NCBI GenBank assembly: GCA_028455995.1 | Contig: JABELC010000005.1 | Coordinates: 1,860,001 to 1,924,000, forward strand | Reading direction: 5' to 3' | Length of the DNA: 64,000 nucleotides | Origin: Scleromitrula shiraiana | Lineage: Eukaryota; Ascomycota; Leotiomycetes; Helotiales; Sclerotiniaceae | Shown here: positions 1 to 10,786 of the stretch, piece by piece | How positions within the stretch are numbered: the stretch's first letter is position 1 | Layout of the letters: each line of letters opens with the position of its first letter | Notes under the pieces: generated by a model | Told to the model about the DNA's origin: nothing | Databases searched by the model: none | Seen by the model: the letters and a program-made list of their open reading frames with translations, nothing else | Made by a program: the position numbers and the translations under genes

Positions 1-35
1 CCATAACGCCTGATCATGCATCGTCATAATGTTCG

Positions 36-695
36 CTAATCATCATCGCTATCCTCCTCCATAGCAACATCTCCGTCACTATCCTCTTCTTCCTCTTCCT
101 CTTCCCTCCGTCTCTTCTGGCCAACGACGCTTGCGCTTGGACTCTTCGCATCTTCCATATCATGATCGGAAGCAGGAGCAGGTGTCTTGAGAGTAGAGGG
201 TGGAGGAGGGAGAGTTGTTGTAGTGGCAGCAGAAGGTGGCGCATTGAAAATACTTTGCTGCAATTCAGTAGCGGTCACGGCGCCAGCCGCAGCAGATGGC
301 ATGTGAAAAGTCCCATCTAGCTTCGAGATCGTATCCGATTTAGATTTGGCGTATTGAATTTGCTAAAGCAGGCTGTTAGCTCGAGGTCGCATACATTGAC
401 TAGAAAAGCAATCTTGACTGACCAATTCTCGACCCAAGAATTCAAATCCTTGTAATGCTCTCATTGCTTGAGTAGCTGTCTGAATATCCCTATATACCAC
501 ATGTGCTTGCCCTCTCATCTTCATAGTTTTGAGAGCTACTACATCTAGAACCGGTCCATAAGTCGAGCATAATGTGTAAAGCTCTCGACGTAAATCATCC
601 TTTTGGATTTTTGAGGAAGGTAAATTATTGATATAAAGGGTTTGATTCGGAGGGAGAGAAGTCCTCACTGGAACAGTCTTCACGGAGGAGCTCAT
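36..695 (-). CDS. U2 snRNP B''-like (Msl1/U1A family) RNA-binding protein
   Basis: Two exons (695-423 and 362-36; intron 422-363 with GTCAGT donor and TTTAG acceptor) give 199 residues. The start at 695 (MSSSVKTVP) is chosen because the next residues run straight into the RRM. One RRM spans about residues 13-98: RNP2 is LYINNL, the RNP1-like stretch is RGQAHVVY, and the splice junction restores the family ending GREL-QIQYAKSKSD typical of U1A/U2B''. In this family the RRM binds U1 or U2 snRNA; in ascomycetes the single-RRM member is normally the U2 B'' protein. The second half lacks an obvious second RRM and is Pro/Ala/Thr-rich, then basic (QKRRRE), then very acidic (DSDGDVAMEEDSDDD). Assignment to U2 rather than U1 is inferred from family knowledge. 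Confidence 0.85.
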
Positions 696-956
696 CTTGT
701 CAAAAATCAGAATATATTTATCCTGATCTGAAGCTAACAATATTACCAACTTACAAGCTATCAATATAAATTTAAGTAGCCGGGCGTTCACAGCCTTGCG
801 CTAACTCAAAGGAGTTAGTAATCAACCTCCCATCGAGGTGCACGTATACATCATACTTCTAGCAAGCATCTCATGTCCATACATATGCCAACGTAAAAAT
901 AACAAGTACATTGATAGTAGAGAGCTCCTCCTATCAAACCGAAAAGCTACCAAAAA
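696..956. promoter_or_regulatory. Shared divergent promoter, U2B''-like / ARPC1
   Basis: Only 261 bp separate two start codons that point away from each other, so both promoters and 5' leaders must lie here. No clear TATA box is seen on either side. Open reading frames here are short and are read as leader sequence. Confidence 0.6.
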
Positions 957-2157
957 ATGCCTGGCCCAGAAGTTCATCATCTTTTTCACCATCCTATCGC
1001 GGATCACTCATTCTCCGCCGATAAACAAACATTGGCTGTAGCAAGAGATACCAGTGTTGAGCTTTACGGAAGAGTCGGTAATGGATTCAAGCTTAAAGAT
1101 GAATTGAAAGGTCATGATAAGACTGTTACGAGTGTCGATATTGCTCCTAATAGCGGTAGAATCGTGACATGCTCTCAAGGTTTGTAATAAGTTAGCTGCA
1201 TGCCGGGCAAAACATACAGTGCTAATTACCCTTTTCCCAGACCGAAATGCTTTGGTTTGGGAGCCGTCTCCTACTGGTTACAAACCTACTCTCGTTCTTC
1301 TCCGAATCAATCGCGCAGCAACATTCGTTCGATGGTCTCCTTCCGAAACTAAATTCGCGGTTGGTTCAGGTGCCCGAGTTATCGCTATTTGTTATTTTGA
1401 GGAAGAGAACGATTGGTGGGTCTCAAAGCACATCAAGAAGCCTATTCGCAGTACAATTACAACAGTAGCATGGCACCCAAATTCCGTATTGTTGGCTGCA
1501 GGTTCCACCGATGCCCACGCCAGGGTGTTCTCAAGCTTTATTAAGGGGGTGGATGCTCGTCCGGAACCTGGAGTGTGGGGAGAGCGCCTACCTTTCAACA
1601 CTGTCTGTGGAGAATACCTCAACAACTCAGCCGGATGGGTTCATGCGGTCTCATTCTCGCCAAGTGGAGACGCTTTAGCATTTGCGGCCCATGATAGCAG
1701 TATTACCGTGGTATACCCTAACGGCGCGGATCAGCCTCCCAAGGCTGTGGTCTCCGTTAGCACACAGCTCCTTCCATTCATGAGTTTGATCTGGAACGGA
1801 GAGGCTGAGATCATCGCAGCGGGTTATGATTGTGAGGCATTCCGCTTCGGAGGAAGTGAAGGAGGCTGGCAACTCACAGGCTCCCTGGAATCAAAGGGTG
1901 GACCAATCAAGGAGGCCGGAGAGGAGAGTGCTTTCAACATGTTCAAGCAAATGGACTTAAAAGGAAAGGTCAAGGATGATACACAATTGAGCACTGTACA
2001 CCAAAATACCATCAGCACTATCCGTGTTTATGAAGGCTCTAACGATGGAGTTCAAAGATTCTCTAGTAAGTACTCCAATAATCTAGCTACCCAACAAAAT
2101 ACTAATTGATTCTCAGCGAGTGGTGTTGATGGAAGAGTTGTTATCTGGAACGCTTAG
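957..2157 (+). CDS. ARC40: Arp2/3 complex subunit ARPC1 (Arc40/p40), WD-repeat protein
   Basis: Three exons (957-1179, 1241-2065, 2117-2157) give 362 residues, the usual ARPC1 length. The protein starts MPGPEVHHLFHHPIADHSFS and contains WD repeats: GHDKTVTSVDIAPNSGRIVTCSQDRNALVW is recovered only after splicing intron 1 (phase 1). Later blades include RAATFVRWSP, TTVAWHPNSVLLAAGSTD, AHARVF and GWVHAVSFSP. The last exon supplies TSGVDGRVVIWNA, closing the propeller. ARPC1 scaffolds the seven-subunit Arp2/3 complex that nucleates branched actin at endocytic patches. The segment FNMFKQMDLKGK before the last blades matches the ARPC1-specific insert. Both introns are short (61 and 51 nt). Neighbour to the left is the divergent U2B''-like gene. 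Confidence 0.93.
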
Positions 2158-2489
2158 AATGGGAGTGGAATAGAATCTCGGTTGTGTTTCGCAATGCTTC
2201 TTGCTCTTTCTTAAGCACAAGTCAACCATTGCATGGATAAATCTATGATGTTGAAACAAAGATAATTGTTCTTGAATAACTTGTGACTCCCATAAATGAC
2301 AACTTTCAGCGCGGATAGAACAGATTAGCTAAGTGATTTCTCTCGAGATCCAGAACCTTTCTGGAATCATATCCCAGGTTCTATAAGATGTAGGTCATCT
2401 CCATTTCTTATATTTATATAGATAGAGTCCGTCTTCATATCATACATCCAAATCAGCCCCAATCTCAAATAAGAATTCTGTTCTGCACC
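2158..2489. other. Intergenic, promoter of the next gene
   Basis: Contains the 3' flank of ARPC1 and the promoter of the gene at 2490. A TATA-like run (TATATTTATATAG) lies near 2409-2421, roughly 70-80 bp upstream of the next ATG. Nothing else is seen. Confidence 0.4.
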
Positions 2490-3818
2490 ATGGAGTTTAC
2501 ATCAGACGAAAATCACGATGTCCCGGGTAAGTCTCCCCTACTTGATCATATGTCCCTCATTCTAAGCATCACTTTATCCGGGCTCATAATATCAACTACG
2601 CGTAAAAGACCATACTTATCTCAATTACTAGGAATGTCTACTCTTCCCAACTCGACAGCTTCGTTCTCAAACCTCAGCGGTTCTAGAGGAGATACTTACT
2701 CCACGTTCAATAGCCTAGCAAATCCCGCTGATCGCCATAGGCACTCAAAACATTACACTCCACTTTCCGGCAACGGCATCTCCCCCATATCCCAAGGAAA
2801 CACCAGAAACGAGCACATTCAAGAATGCGGTCCTATTAATTATCTACCCAACAACAGTACATCTCACGACCTGGCTAGAGAATCCTCCGCAGACCCCGAC
2901 TGTCTAATGACTACACCAGCACCAAGTCGTTCTCATTCCATAGCCGTCCAACCCGACGATATCTGTCAATGCCAGGGACGATCCTCTACCAATCTTGATT
3001 CTTTCATGAGCGATAATATCTCACACAGAAGATTTCGTCAGACTCCTTTTAGTCGTGGTCGCATACCCAGTCTTTCCACGTTGCTAAATCATCCCCAAGT
3101 GAATCTCCACTCCAGTCTTCACGCCGCTCGTCAAACTCCTACCATACCATCATCATCGTCATCATTTACCGCGAACTTCTCTCATGCAGTTCCCCCACCC
3201 CCACCATCACCTATACGACTCCCCACCCCACCCAGAATGTCGATCTCCCCCGCTCCGAACACAACCCTCAGACCAGCATTCTCAATCCCAGAACAGCAGT
3301 ACCATCTATTCAACACCCTCTACCAAACCTGTCTCGACGCATCCACCCACTACATCCGCCGGCAACCCGACCCATGCACTCGCTACCCCGCCCGTCTCAA
3401 CCGATATTCCCGTCGCCACCATCCCTACCGCGACCGGCTTCGAGAGTGGCGATCATATAACGACGATGATTCCCGCACACTAATGGACAATATCGCCGAG
3501 ATCTGCACAATATTGTGGAAGAAAGCAAGACGGGATGAAATGGCACCTCATAGAGCCGAGGCTGATGCGGTGTTGGATATGAGTGATTTGTATATGTGGG
3601 GAGAGCGGCTGGTGACGGGCATGGAAGAGGATTTTAGGGATGAGCAATCATGGCCTTTGGTTGTGAGGGCGGCTTTGAATATGTGTGCCTGGTTGAAGAA
3701 TTCAGCGGGTTGTGAATCGTGTAGAGAGGTGGAAAGGCAGCTACGAGATCTGGAAAGATTGGGAAATCGAGAACAACAGGATGGGAACGAGAGCGAAGAT
3801 ATGGGTTTAGTTCTTTGA
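2490..3818 (+). CDS. Unrecognised Ser/Pro-rich protein
   Basis: Open from ATG 2490 to TGA 3816-3818 (442 codons). A good intron is embedded in frame: donor GTAAGT at 2527 and acceptor CTAG ending at 2631, 105 nt with no stop. The spliced product is 407 residues (MEFTSDENHDVPGMSTLPNS...). Splicing is preferred because the intervening peptide is hydrophobic and unlike its surroundings. The N-terminal two-thirds is Ser/Pro/His-rich and probably disordered, with a proline run (PPPPPSPIRLPTPP). From about residue 265 to the end it is more ordered and charged (FSIPEQQYHLFNTLYQTCLDAS, WGERLVTGMEEDF, ALNMCAWLKNSAGCESC), which may be a helical domain. No family was recognised. It is convergent with the Polo kinase. 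Confidence 0.75.
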   Translation: MEFTSDENHDVPGKSPLLDHMSLILSITLSGLIISTTRKRPYLSQLLGMSTLPNSTASFSNLSGSRGDTYSTFNSLANPADRHRHSKHYTPLSGNGISPISQGNTRNEHIQECGPINYLPNNSTSHDLARESSADPDCLMTTPAPSRSHSIAVQPDDICQCQGRSSTNLDSFMSDNISHRRFRQTPFSRGRIPSLSTLLNHPQVNLHSSLHAARQTPTIPSSSSSFTANFSHAVPPPPPSPIRLPTPPRMSISPAPNTTLRPAFSIPEQQYHLFNTLYQTCLDASTHYIRRQPDPCTRYPARLNRYSRRHHPYRDRLREWRSYNDDDSRTLMDNIAEICTILWKKARRDEMAPHRAEADAVLDMSDLYMWGERLVTGMEEDFRDEQSWPLVVRAALNMCAWLKNSAGCESCREVERQLRDLERLGNREQQDGNESEDMGLVL

Positions 3819-4402
3819 AGGCTTGGTCGTGCCGCGTTGAATGGTTTGTTAGTTGAGCAATTGTCAACAGGATTTATCTCAAGTCGTTAGTTAGTCAATG
3901 AAAAGTTAGGATGGCAATAAAGGACAGAGATGAATAGATAAGCAATGTACAAATTGATACAGCTTTATTCATAATTGAAGCTACACTATGCTACCCAGGT
4001 CCCAATTCCGACTATGTTGCAGTTGTGTTTCCCTCCATCATCTAACATAAATTTTAAAGAAACTAGCCACGTCATTCAACGCAAAAGCTAATCAAGGCTC
4101 ATCATGAAGCAAAACTCCAATTCCAATGCCGTGCATGCAAAAAGGTATTTAAGAATAATGAATGCAGAGAAAGAAATAACCGTCATCGAGGAGATTGAAA
4201 GTAACACCACCCAATGTTCGCCAAATAAATATTAAAACGCTATGTACGAATGCTACCACGCACTCGAGACTTCCCTGAAACGCCAAAAATGAAATCTTGA
4301 AACGTAAAGCCTCATAACTCCAAGATTCTGATGATGTATTATTATAGTGTTTGATGCCGTCATTCGTTTCTTATAACCATTATATCTTCTAAAAGTAGCA
4401 AA
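3819..4402. other. Convergent 3' intergenic region
   Basis: Lies between the 3' ends of the Ser/Pro-rich gene and the Polo kinase. It is AT-rich and should hold both 3' UTRs; no gene or repeat is seen. Confidence 0.5.
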
Positions 4403-7400
4403 TCATTCTACCATTACCCCATTGATCTCCAGATCGTGAATAATAGCTTCAGGGTTAAGGGGGTCGAAGATCGCAACTCGTCGCTCGTCTCCTCGTCGTC
4501 CTCCAACTGTCGTCCATACATGCTTGCTTTTCTTGTTACTAGAAACCAATTCTCGGTGTCCCATCCACCTTAAGCGTGTCTTGGGGTCCATATCGCTGAT
4601 TCCGAGTCCGCCATTAGATACCCACTCCTTAACTGCAGTTTTGATGAACTCAACTTTTCGTCTAAAGTCATTCGCTTGTGGGAGACCCTGAATCATTGGG
4701 TCAATCTCAGGTCGTTTACGAGTGGTTGTCTTTGCGGCCTTGGATGGTTTTGCCATAAAGTTAAGTAGTGTTTGTAGCGGGTATGAGAGGTGCTGGCGCT
4801 CATCAAGAGCAGTTGCTGGAAGGGTGCCCTTTTCTGTGAGCTCCCTTGCAGAGTCGAAGGATAGATGGTAAAAATCACACCATGATCCATCTGCTGAGAG
4901 GACAATTTTAGTATGGTCAGGGAAATTGAACTATAATATATTAGCATGATTGAACGACACCTAGAAAGAAATAGTGCTTGCCTGGAAGTGACCATCACTG
5001 AAACCCCAGCAGCCAACATCTCCCCATCGTTGGTAGAAAGTGATGACTGTGCCGTTTATAGAGGCTTCCGGGTTCTGATTAGTCCAAGGTTCATAAGGAT
5101 ACTCTTGATCTCTGCCATAAGCAGACATATAATTTGCAAATTTTTTCCATAAGCAGATCTTCTCTCTCTTTCGGTCATCATATAGATCGACACCACGATC
5201 CAACCTGGCTGGTTGGCCATTCGCAGCTTCGACTATTTTGTAAGTTTGGGCAGCTACTTGACCTCGCTGAATTCCTTTCTCCCCCTTACTCTCGTAAAAC
5301 TCAATTGCAGGACCTGAAACTGGAATGATTTGGTGTCTATCTGCGTAGGCTTTGTTGGCTCGGTTTGCCAGATGCTTTTCTCCATCACGAACAACAATGC
5401 ATGAAGGCGCGACAACAGTGCGAGTACTCTCAGCAGGGCTAGCAGGTGTTTCGCGGAAAACACAACCGACACTCCCGTTGCTGAGAATATACCCGAGTCC
5501 ATATTTGTTGGTATAATCTACCCACTTTACTACGATGGCAGGATTAGACGGTCTCGATCTGGGATTGGCCACTGTGGTTCTGCTGTTGAGGGCTCGCTCT
5601 AGTTCTATCTGGAGGCGATGTAAGCTTTCTAGTATGTGTTCTGGCTTAGTTCCGGGAACCCAATCCAATTTCTCGCTGGGACTGAACAAGGATACGAGCT
5701 TCTTTGGCGATAGTTGTTGCGTTGTTGCCTGAGTCTTTCGTTCTTCATCGGCTTTTTTCAAGTCCTCCACGAGGTTTGCTGCAAGACGCCCTTCGGCCTC
5801 GGAAGATATTTGAGGAACAGATTTAGTCTTGAGGATACCGCGAGGTTTGGTATCTAGAACTGCTTGATTGTTTTGCTCGCTGTTGCCAACCAATCTTGCT
5901 GTCGGTCGTCGAGGAAGGGCACCTCTAGTTGAAACGGGGTGTAATGGCTGATCTTTGACTCGCTGTTGTGCTGCAAAACTTTGACTAGGTGGTCTTTGAA
6001 CCAATGTCTTTTTGCTAGTTTTCGAGATGATCAATGGATCCAAAACCATGTTCGGTTCTTCGAGTTCGGCTGCCTTTGCTTCAATTCTCTCTTGTTCCTG
6101 CTCCCTAACCCATTCATTAAATGGCCGATACACAATATCCTCCGCGAGGGGTACGTGGGGCGTAAGACCAGCCTTCTCCTCCAATGCGCACTCTTTATAT
6201 AGACTCGTGTATTGCTTCTTGGGTGTCCATGGGCCAACCTCGCATTTTATGCATAACTTCTTGAGAGCTCTTACATATGGGTTTGGCCTGCCTGGCTTGA
6301 CAACTACCGAGGGAAATTGATCGGGTCTTGGCGCATCTTCCAATAGATCAGTTGTCATTTCCTCGACCTGGGGCATCCAGCCACAAGTAAAGAAGGGATG
6401 TTGAACAATTACGTCGGGATGCGGTCGTTCTTCGGCATCCTGTAACATGGTAGCAACCAAGTCTTGTGTTTCTACGGAAATCAGATTAGCAGCAATGAAC
6501 TGCTGTGGCCATTCATATTCTCTCTCTTTGGCCCTGCGGTATATCTCATCGGCTGTGGGAGACTGAAATGGTGGCTTTCCAGTGAGCATTGCAAAACTGT
6601 ACTAATTTAGCAGAGAACAAAAATGTTAAAACAAAACAATTCACTCACATGATAATTCCTAAGCTCCAAATATCAACAGCATGGTCATGCCCACCATTAT
6701 TCTTTGACAAAATCTCTGGGGCGATATAGTTGGGAGTTCCGCATAGGGTTGTTCTACGGCATGCTGCCATATCTTTATTTGACATAAGCAATGCCGCGAG
6801 ACCAAAGTCGCCAATTTTGACATTCATGTCTTTGTCTAAGAAGATATTTCCCATCTTCAGATCACGATGTATTATGCCTTTGGCATGCATATATTTGATG
6901 GCTCCGGCAATCTGGACCGTATAGAAACGAACTTCCGGTTCTGTGAGATATTTTCTCTTCTTGACCATATCCATCAATGAGGCATTAGGGCAAAGCTCCA
7001 TGGCGATGTAAGTACATTTGTCGTATGAGAATGCTCGGTGAAATTTAACGATGTTCGGATGGTTCATTTTTGAATGTATCTGAAGCTCGGTTTGAAACTA
7101 TCAGATACGTTAGTTTTGTGAACAGGTATATTCTGAAGTAACTGACTTTCTGTTCCATTTTCTTTTGCGACATATGGCTTTTGACGATTTTCAGAGCATA
7201 CTTCTTCTTTGTACCCTTGAGTTGAGCTTCATAGCAGATAGCAAACCCACCTTTCCCAAGACAACGGCCAGTTCTGTAAACGGATCCATTCTTGCGATCC
7301 GAACATGGTGGTTCTGGTACCTCACTGGGAGGTGGTGGAGGGTGATCTTTCTCTCTTCCTAGCTTAGATGGAGGAGGTGCAGGTTTTTGAGCTGCAGATT

Positions 7401-7446
7401 TCATTCGAATGTTTGTATTAATATCTCTCGGTGATAGTGCGTCCAT
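4403..7446 (-). CDS. Polo-like serine/threonine kinase (Cdc5/PlkA family)
   Basis: Four exons (7446-7147, 7097-6649, 6596-4982, 4930-4403) give 963 residues from the start MDALSPRDINTN, chosen because this resembles the N-terminus of fungal Polo kinases. The kinase domain (about 55-320) shows the glycine loop GKGGFAICYEA, the lysine in YALKIVK, HRDLK near 177, DFG near 197, and a T-loop TTLCGTPNYIAPE. The kinase ends at HPFF. A long linker follows. Polo box 1 lies near 600-690 (WVDYTNKYGLGYILSNGS) and polo box 2 near 710-800 (GDVGCWGFSDGHFQ continuing FNFPDHTKIVLS across an intron), then a basic tail. The protein drives mitotic entry, spindle function and exit. Intron 3 (4981-4931) is a GC-AG intron. 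The frame stays open for 187 codons upstream of this start (separate entry), so the true N-terminus is uncertain. Confidence 0.93.
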
Positions 7447-8007
7447 GCTTATATCACAAAGGAATTCTTTTTCCCCAATTAGGTATTGATGAACACCTCC
7501 CAAGGCCGACTTTGGAAACTTCTCTAAAGGTTCTCCGTCAAGTTTGTTGGTTATTTGCGCACGTCTAAACTCAAGTTCAAGACCAATTAACTCCTCGAAT
7601 TTTCGTCGTTCTACGTCGTTATGAACACAATAGATCTGTATAGTCTGATAATCAGTAAAGAATATTGTTTTATGGTGAGCTCCAGAGATGTCTTTCCATG
7701 GGCATGATCTTGGAATATTACGGCATTGTAAGAGTATAGATCCTAGAATATCTACAATGTCTATATCAAGTGATGTAATAGTCCACATAAGCTTGAGATA
7801 TCGAAGTTCTATGTGCCATCGAGGTTGATTACCGGAATGATCGCATATATATTGGCCTAGCATTGAGCCGTAACGACGTGAGAATTTGTCAAGACCTTTT
7901 AGAGATAGTCTTGGTCTCTGAATTGCCTCTTCGACTAATGCTTGGGGTATTGATGTAACTTTTGATATCCAAGGTCGTGGTAGTTTATGGATGTTAAACT
8001 CCATCAT
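7447..8007 (-). other. In-frame 187-codon upstream extension of the Polo kinase
   Basis: The Polo kinase frame continues without a stop to tandem ATGs at 8007 and 8004. The encoded segment looks protein-like: MMEFNIHKLPRPWISKVTSI at the start, and later FSRRYGSMLGQYICDHSG, IELRYLKLMWTITS and RRKFEELIGLELEFRR. No known domain was recognised. It could be an N-terminal domain of a long Polo isoform, or a 5' leader that happens to be open. A candidate intron just upstream (donor GTAAGT near 8060, acceptor ATTAG near 8022) does not keep frame with the open sequence before it, so it would most simply be a 5' UTR intron. Confidence 0.5.
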
Positions 8008-8766
8008 AATGAAGCTAATTACATCCCCAAAAAATTGATATAAAATAAGAATTGAAACTTACATTGAAAGTTCCTTAATTGGAGTGAAGATTCATCATCG
8101 GTGGGATTGTTTAATAGTCCGGCCTTGTTATCGAATCTAATCTGTCGAATAGTAAAAAAAAATAGTGAATTGGTTGTCTTCAAAATTGAAGACGTTGTTG
8201 GAATTAAAAATGACCTGTAAGAAGGAAGATCCGAGTGATTGATGCTTTTTTTTCTCTTACTCATAATTTACAATGGTAAACAATCTTGGAAGGTTCTCTC
8301 GGTTCTCAATGCGGGTCATCGTGGCTGGCACGGCAACCAGCCTACAACCTAACTTATTAGCCTCGCCTGAAACCTCAAAAATTACCTAGGTATTCAACAG
8401 CGAGCTTCAGGGCTTATGATTGATCAATAATGCACCTGAGGGGCATAGTACAGTTCTCAGTATGTACACCAAATACATACTTATTATTACTATACATATG
8501 TAATCTTCAAAAAAAAAAAAAAAATATCATCAAAAGTGGCCCATATCCTTTTTTTGATTTATTCACCTGTCTAATAATTCCTCAAACCGACTACAACTTA
8601 CAAGCCATAATGAACTCCAGCTGTTAATCCTGGTGTATAATGGCAAATCTAGTGAATATAACTGAAACCGCGTATCTCTATGAGCTATAATCTTAGATAA
8701 GAATTTTGAGATTTGCTTAATGAGGGGAACTCTTATCCCTGAACCTTTTGAGATCATTCATTCACT
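8008..8766. promoter_or_regulatory. Divergent intergenic region, Polo kinase / OPA3-like
   Basis: Holds the 5' flank of the Polo kinase on the minus side (with a possible 5' UTR intron, about 8060-8022) and the promoter of the OPA3-like gene on the plus side. An A-tract of about 16 bases lies near 8509-8524. The minus-strand open stretch 8264-8019 begins MSKRKKSINHSDLPSY and could be upstream leader; it is not supported as a gene. Confidence 0.4.
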
Positions 8767-9431
8767 ATGGTCGCACTTCCTCTCTTCAAGCTTGGTGCTC
8801 TCTTCGTGAGGCATATTTCTAAATATGGAGCAGTATGTATCGACAAATATCTGTTTCTGGCACATTAACTAATTTCACTTAGAACTGGATCAAACGACAA
8901 GCTCACGAACATGAGAGATTCCGAACGATAGCGGCAAGATACGGGCAATCTATGCACCAATGGAACATGCGTATACAAGTCAACTTATTGCGGGACAAAC
9001 AAGCCGAGAAGAGAGCCAGAGAAAAAGCAGAGGCGCCAACGGTGAAATCAGAGGAGCAAATGAAGGCAGAAGAAGCTGCAAAGAAAGCACATCATCAGAC
9101 ACAACAGGATGTGAGCATATGGAGACGCAAATTTAGACCTTTACCAGAAGGTAGAGCTGTCGATCTCTTCGCTGATGTCATTGGCGATACATTTATACTT
9201 TCTGTTGCCATATCATTATTGCTGTACGAATACATTAGAGCACAATCGAAACCAGATGCCAATACGGAAAAGCTGGCGGAGTTACAGAAGCTTGAAAAGG
9301 AGTTGGATGCACGGCAGAAGGAGTTAGAAGAAGCGCAGAGGAAGCAGCAAGAGCGGATTGCTATGTTAGAACAGATTATGGAAGAGATCAAAAGCTCAAA
9401 TGGGAAGAAGAAAGGGTGGTTACCATCTTAA
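8767..9431 (+). CDS. OPA3-like mitochondrial membrane protein
   Basis: Two exons (8767-8832 and 8883-9431, phase 0, donor GTATGT) give 204 residues. The start MVALPLFKLGALFVRHISKYGA plus NWIKRQAHEHERFRTIAARYGQ, joined by splicing, is the OPA3 family signature. The family core continues with SMHQWNMRIQ and ends in a hydrophobic segment near 118-140 (VIGDTFILSVAISLLLYEYI). The tail from about 145 is a charged coiled coil (EKLAELQKLEKELDARQKEL) ending GWLPS. OPA3 proteins sit at mitochondrial membranes and affect mitochondrial shape and metabolism; the biochemical activity is not settled. The charged insert EKAEAPTVKSEEQMKAEEAAK is a fungal-type expansion. Confidence 0.88.
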
Positions 9432-9963
9432 TATCGTTCTGAGGCTGAGAGGATTTCATATACTTGCTTCCGGCTGGTTTGGCCCTCTTGCCAAAGCATC
9501 CAGGACTTGATAACCAAGAAGGGGTGGGGAGAGAATGGTGTTCATATATACAAATAGACGGCTGCCTGACTAGCAGATGTGCTGGGCACAAATGCAAGTG
9601 TGGGAGAGTCCATGAATTCGAGATAACCGAATTCTTCATATGTATAAAGCGTATATCTACGAGTTACTCCAATTCGTATAAAAGGAAACTCTACTCCCAA
9701 TATATATACCAAATAAATGACTCAATAATCTTCTCATCTATCTTTCAATTTGTACTTTGGTTCTACCAAGTTTGTTGGATGAGATCGAGCAATACAATAG
9801 GAATTACAGTGAAACTGGTGCCTGAATATTATATTCTCAGTCTTCGCTAGCAAGATCCATTAACTCCCGGAACTTTCACTACCCTCATACTTAATTCTTC
9901 AATCGGAGATCAAAATTGCGTCCATCTCCCATTTCCCATGATTCCTCCCATTTCCCATGAATC
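9432..9963. other. Intergenic with a 16-bp direct repeat
   Basis: AT-rich spacer. The 16-mer CTCCCATTTCCCATGA occurs twice (about 9926-9941 and 9945-9960) immediately before the next start codon. No gene is seen. Confidence 0.5.
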
Positions 9964-10786
9964 ATGTTCTGTACGTCGCTGCGCAAACGTAAAGAATGGA
10001 ATTCAGTCCCTCCAAATTTCCTCATGGAACCGATGTCGAAATGGCAAGGTTCGAAGTACTTGGAATGCTCCTATGCTATCAACACTGACAATTGTTTAGA
10101 GAAAAGCCTTGAAACGCATGATGTAGCAATTCCCATATCGCAACCAAAATCGAATGATAAGGATTATTTTAGAATCCTGTTACTTTCATCATCTGATATG
10201 GAGTCGGAAACTGTGATGGGTCGGATTGAACGACTTTATTATCAAAGTGGAGGTCGCAATGTAGGAATTATTTTTCTTCTGCATGAAAAAGGAAGTAAAG
10301 CCACTGGCATCGCAGAATACATGAAGCTCCAAGCTAGGTACTGTACCTATACTTTGTTCACTTGATTGAGTCTTCACTGACTCAGCTCAGCTTGATGACC
10401 GCTTTTCAAATGCCTCTTCTGCCTCTTTTTGCTACGGAACAACTTCTTACAACAATTCAGACATTCCAAAAACAACTTCTATCGACCTCGCCCCGTAGAA
10501 TTGTTCGCCCACAATTTGAACTTCTGCCTACATGTACCATTGGAATGGCTATGACAGAGCATACTAGTTATGTCTTGAGTGATATATGTGACAGCATTCA
10601 TGGTTTGGCGTATGCTGCCACAATTCCCGAACAGCAAGATGAAATGAGAGGATTGCTATCTGAGGCAGCGGCGAAAGACGTTATAGATTTTGTAAGATCT
10701 TCCACTGCTCCAGGTAACGATCCTTCTGTGAGAATGGGACTGACTTGGTGAACTCACAGTGGAAGAAGGAGTACCTAGTCTCATGA
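9964..10786 (+). CDS. Unrecognised 233-residue protein, alpha/beta-like
   Basis: Three exons (9964-10337, 10391-10691, 10760-10786) keep one frame and give 233 residues. Intron 1 runs from donor GTACTG to acceptor CTCAG ending at 10390 (phase 2); intron 2 runs from GTAAGA to CACAG ending at 10759 (phase 0). The last exon encodes only WKKEYLVS. The core alternates strand-like and helix-like stretches: DYFRILLLSSSD, RNVGIIFLLHEKGS, helices around LQASLMTAFQMPLLPLFATE, then FELLPTCTIGMAMTEHTSYVLS. This suggests a compact Rossmann-like or P-loop-like fold but no nucleotide-binding motif is visible. The start could also be one of the later ATGs (for example MEPMSKW). I do not recognise the family. 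Confidence 0.72.
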
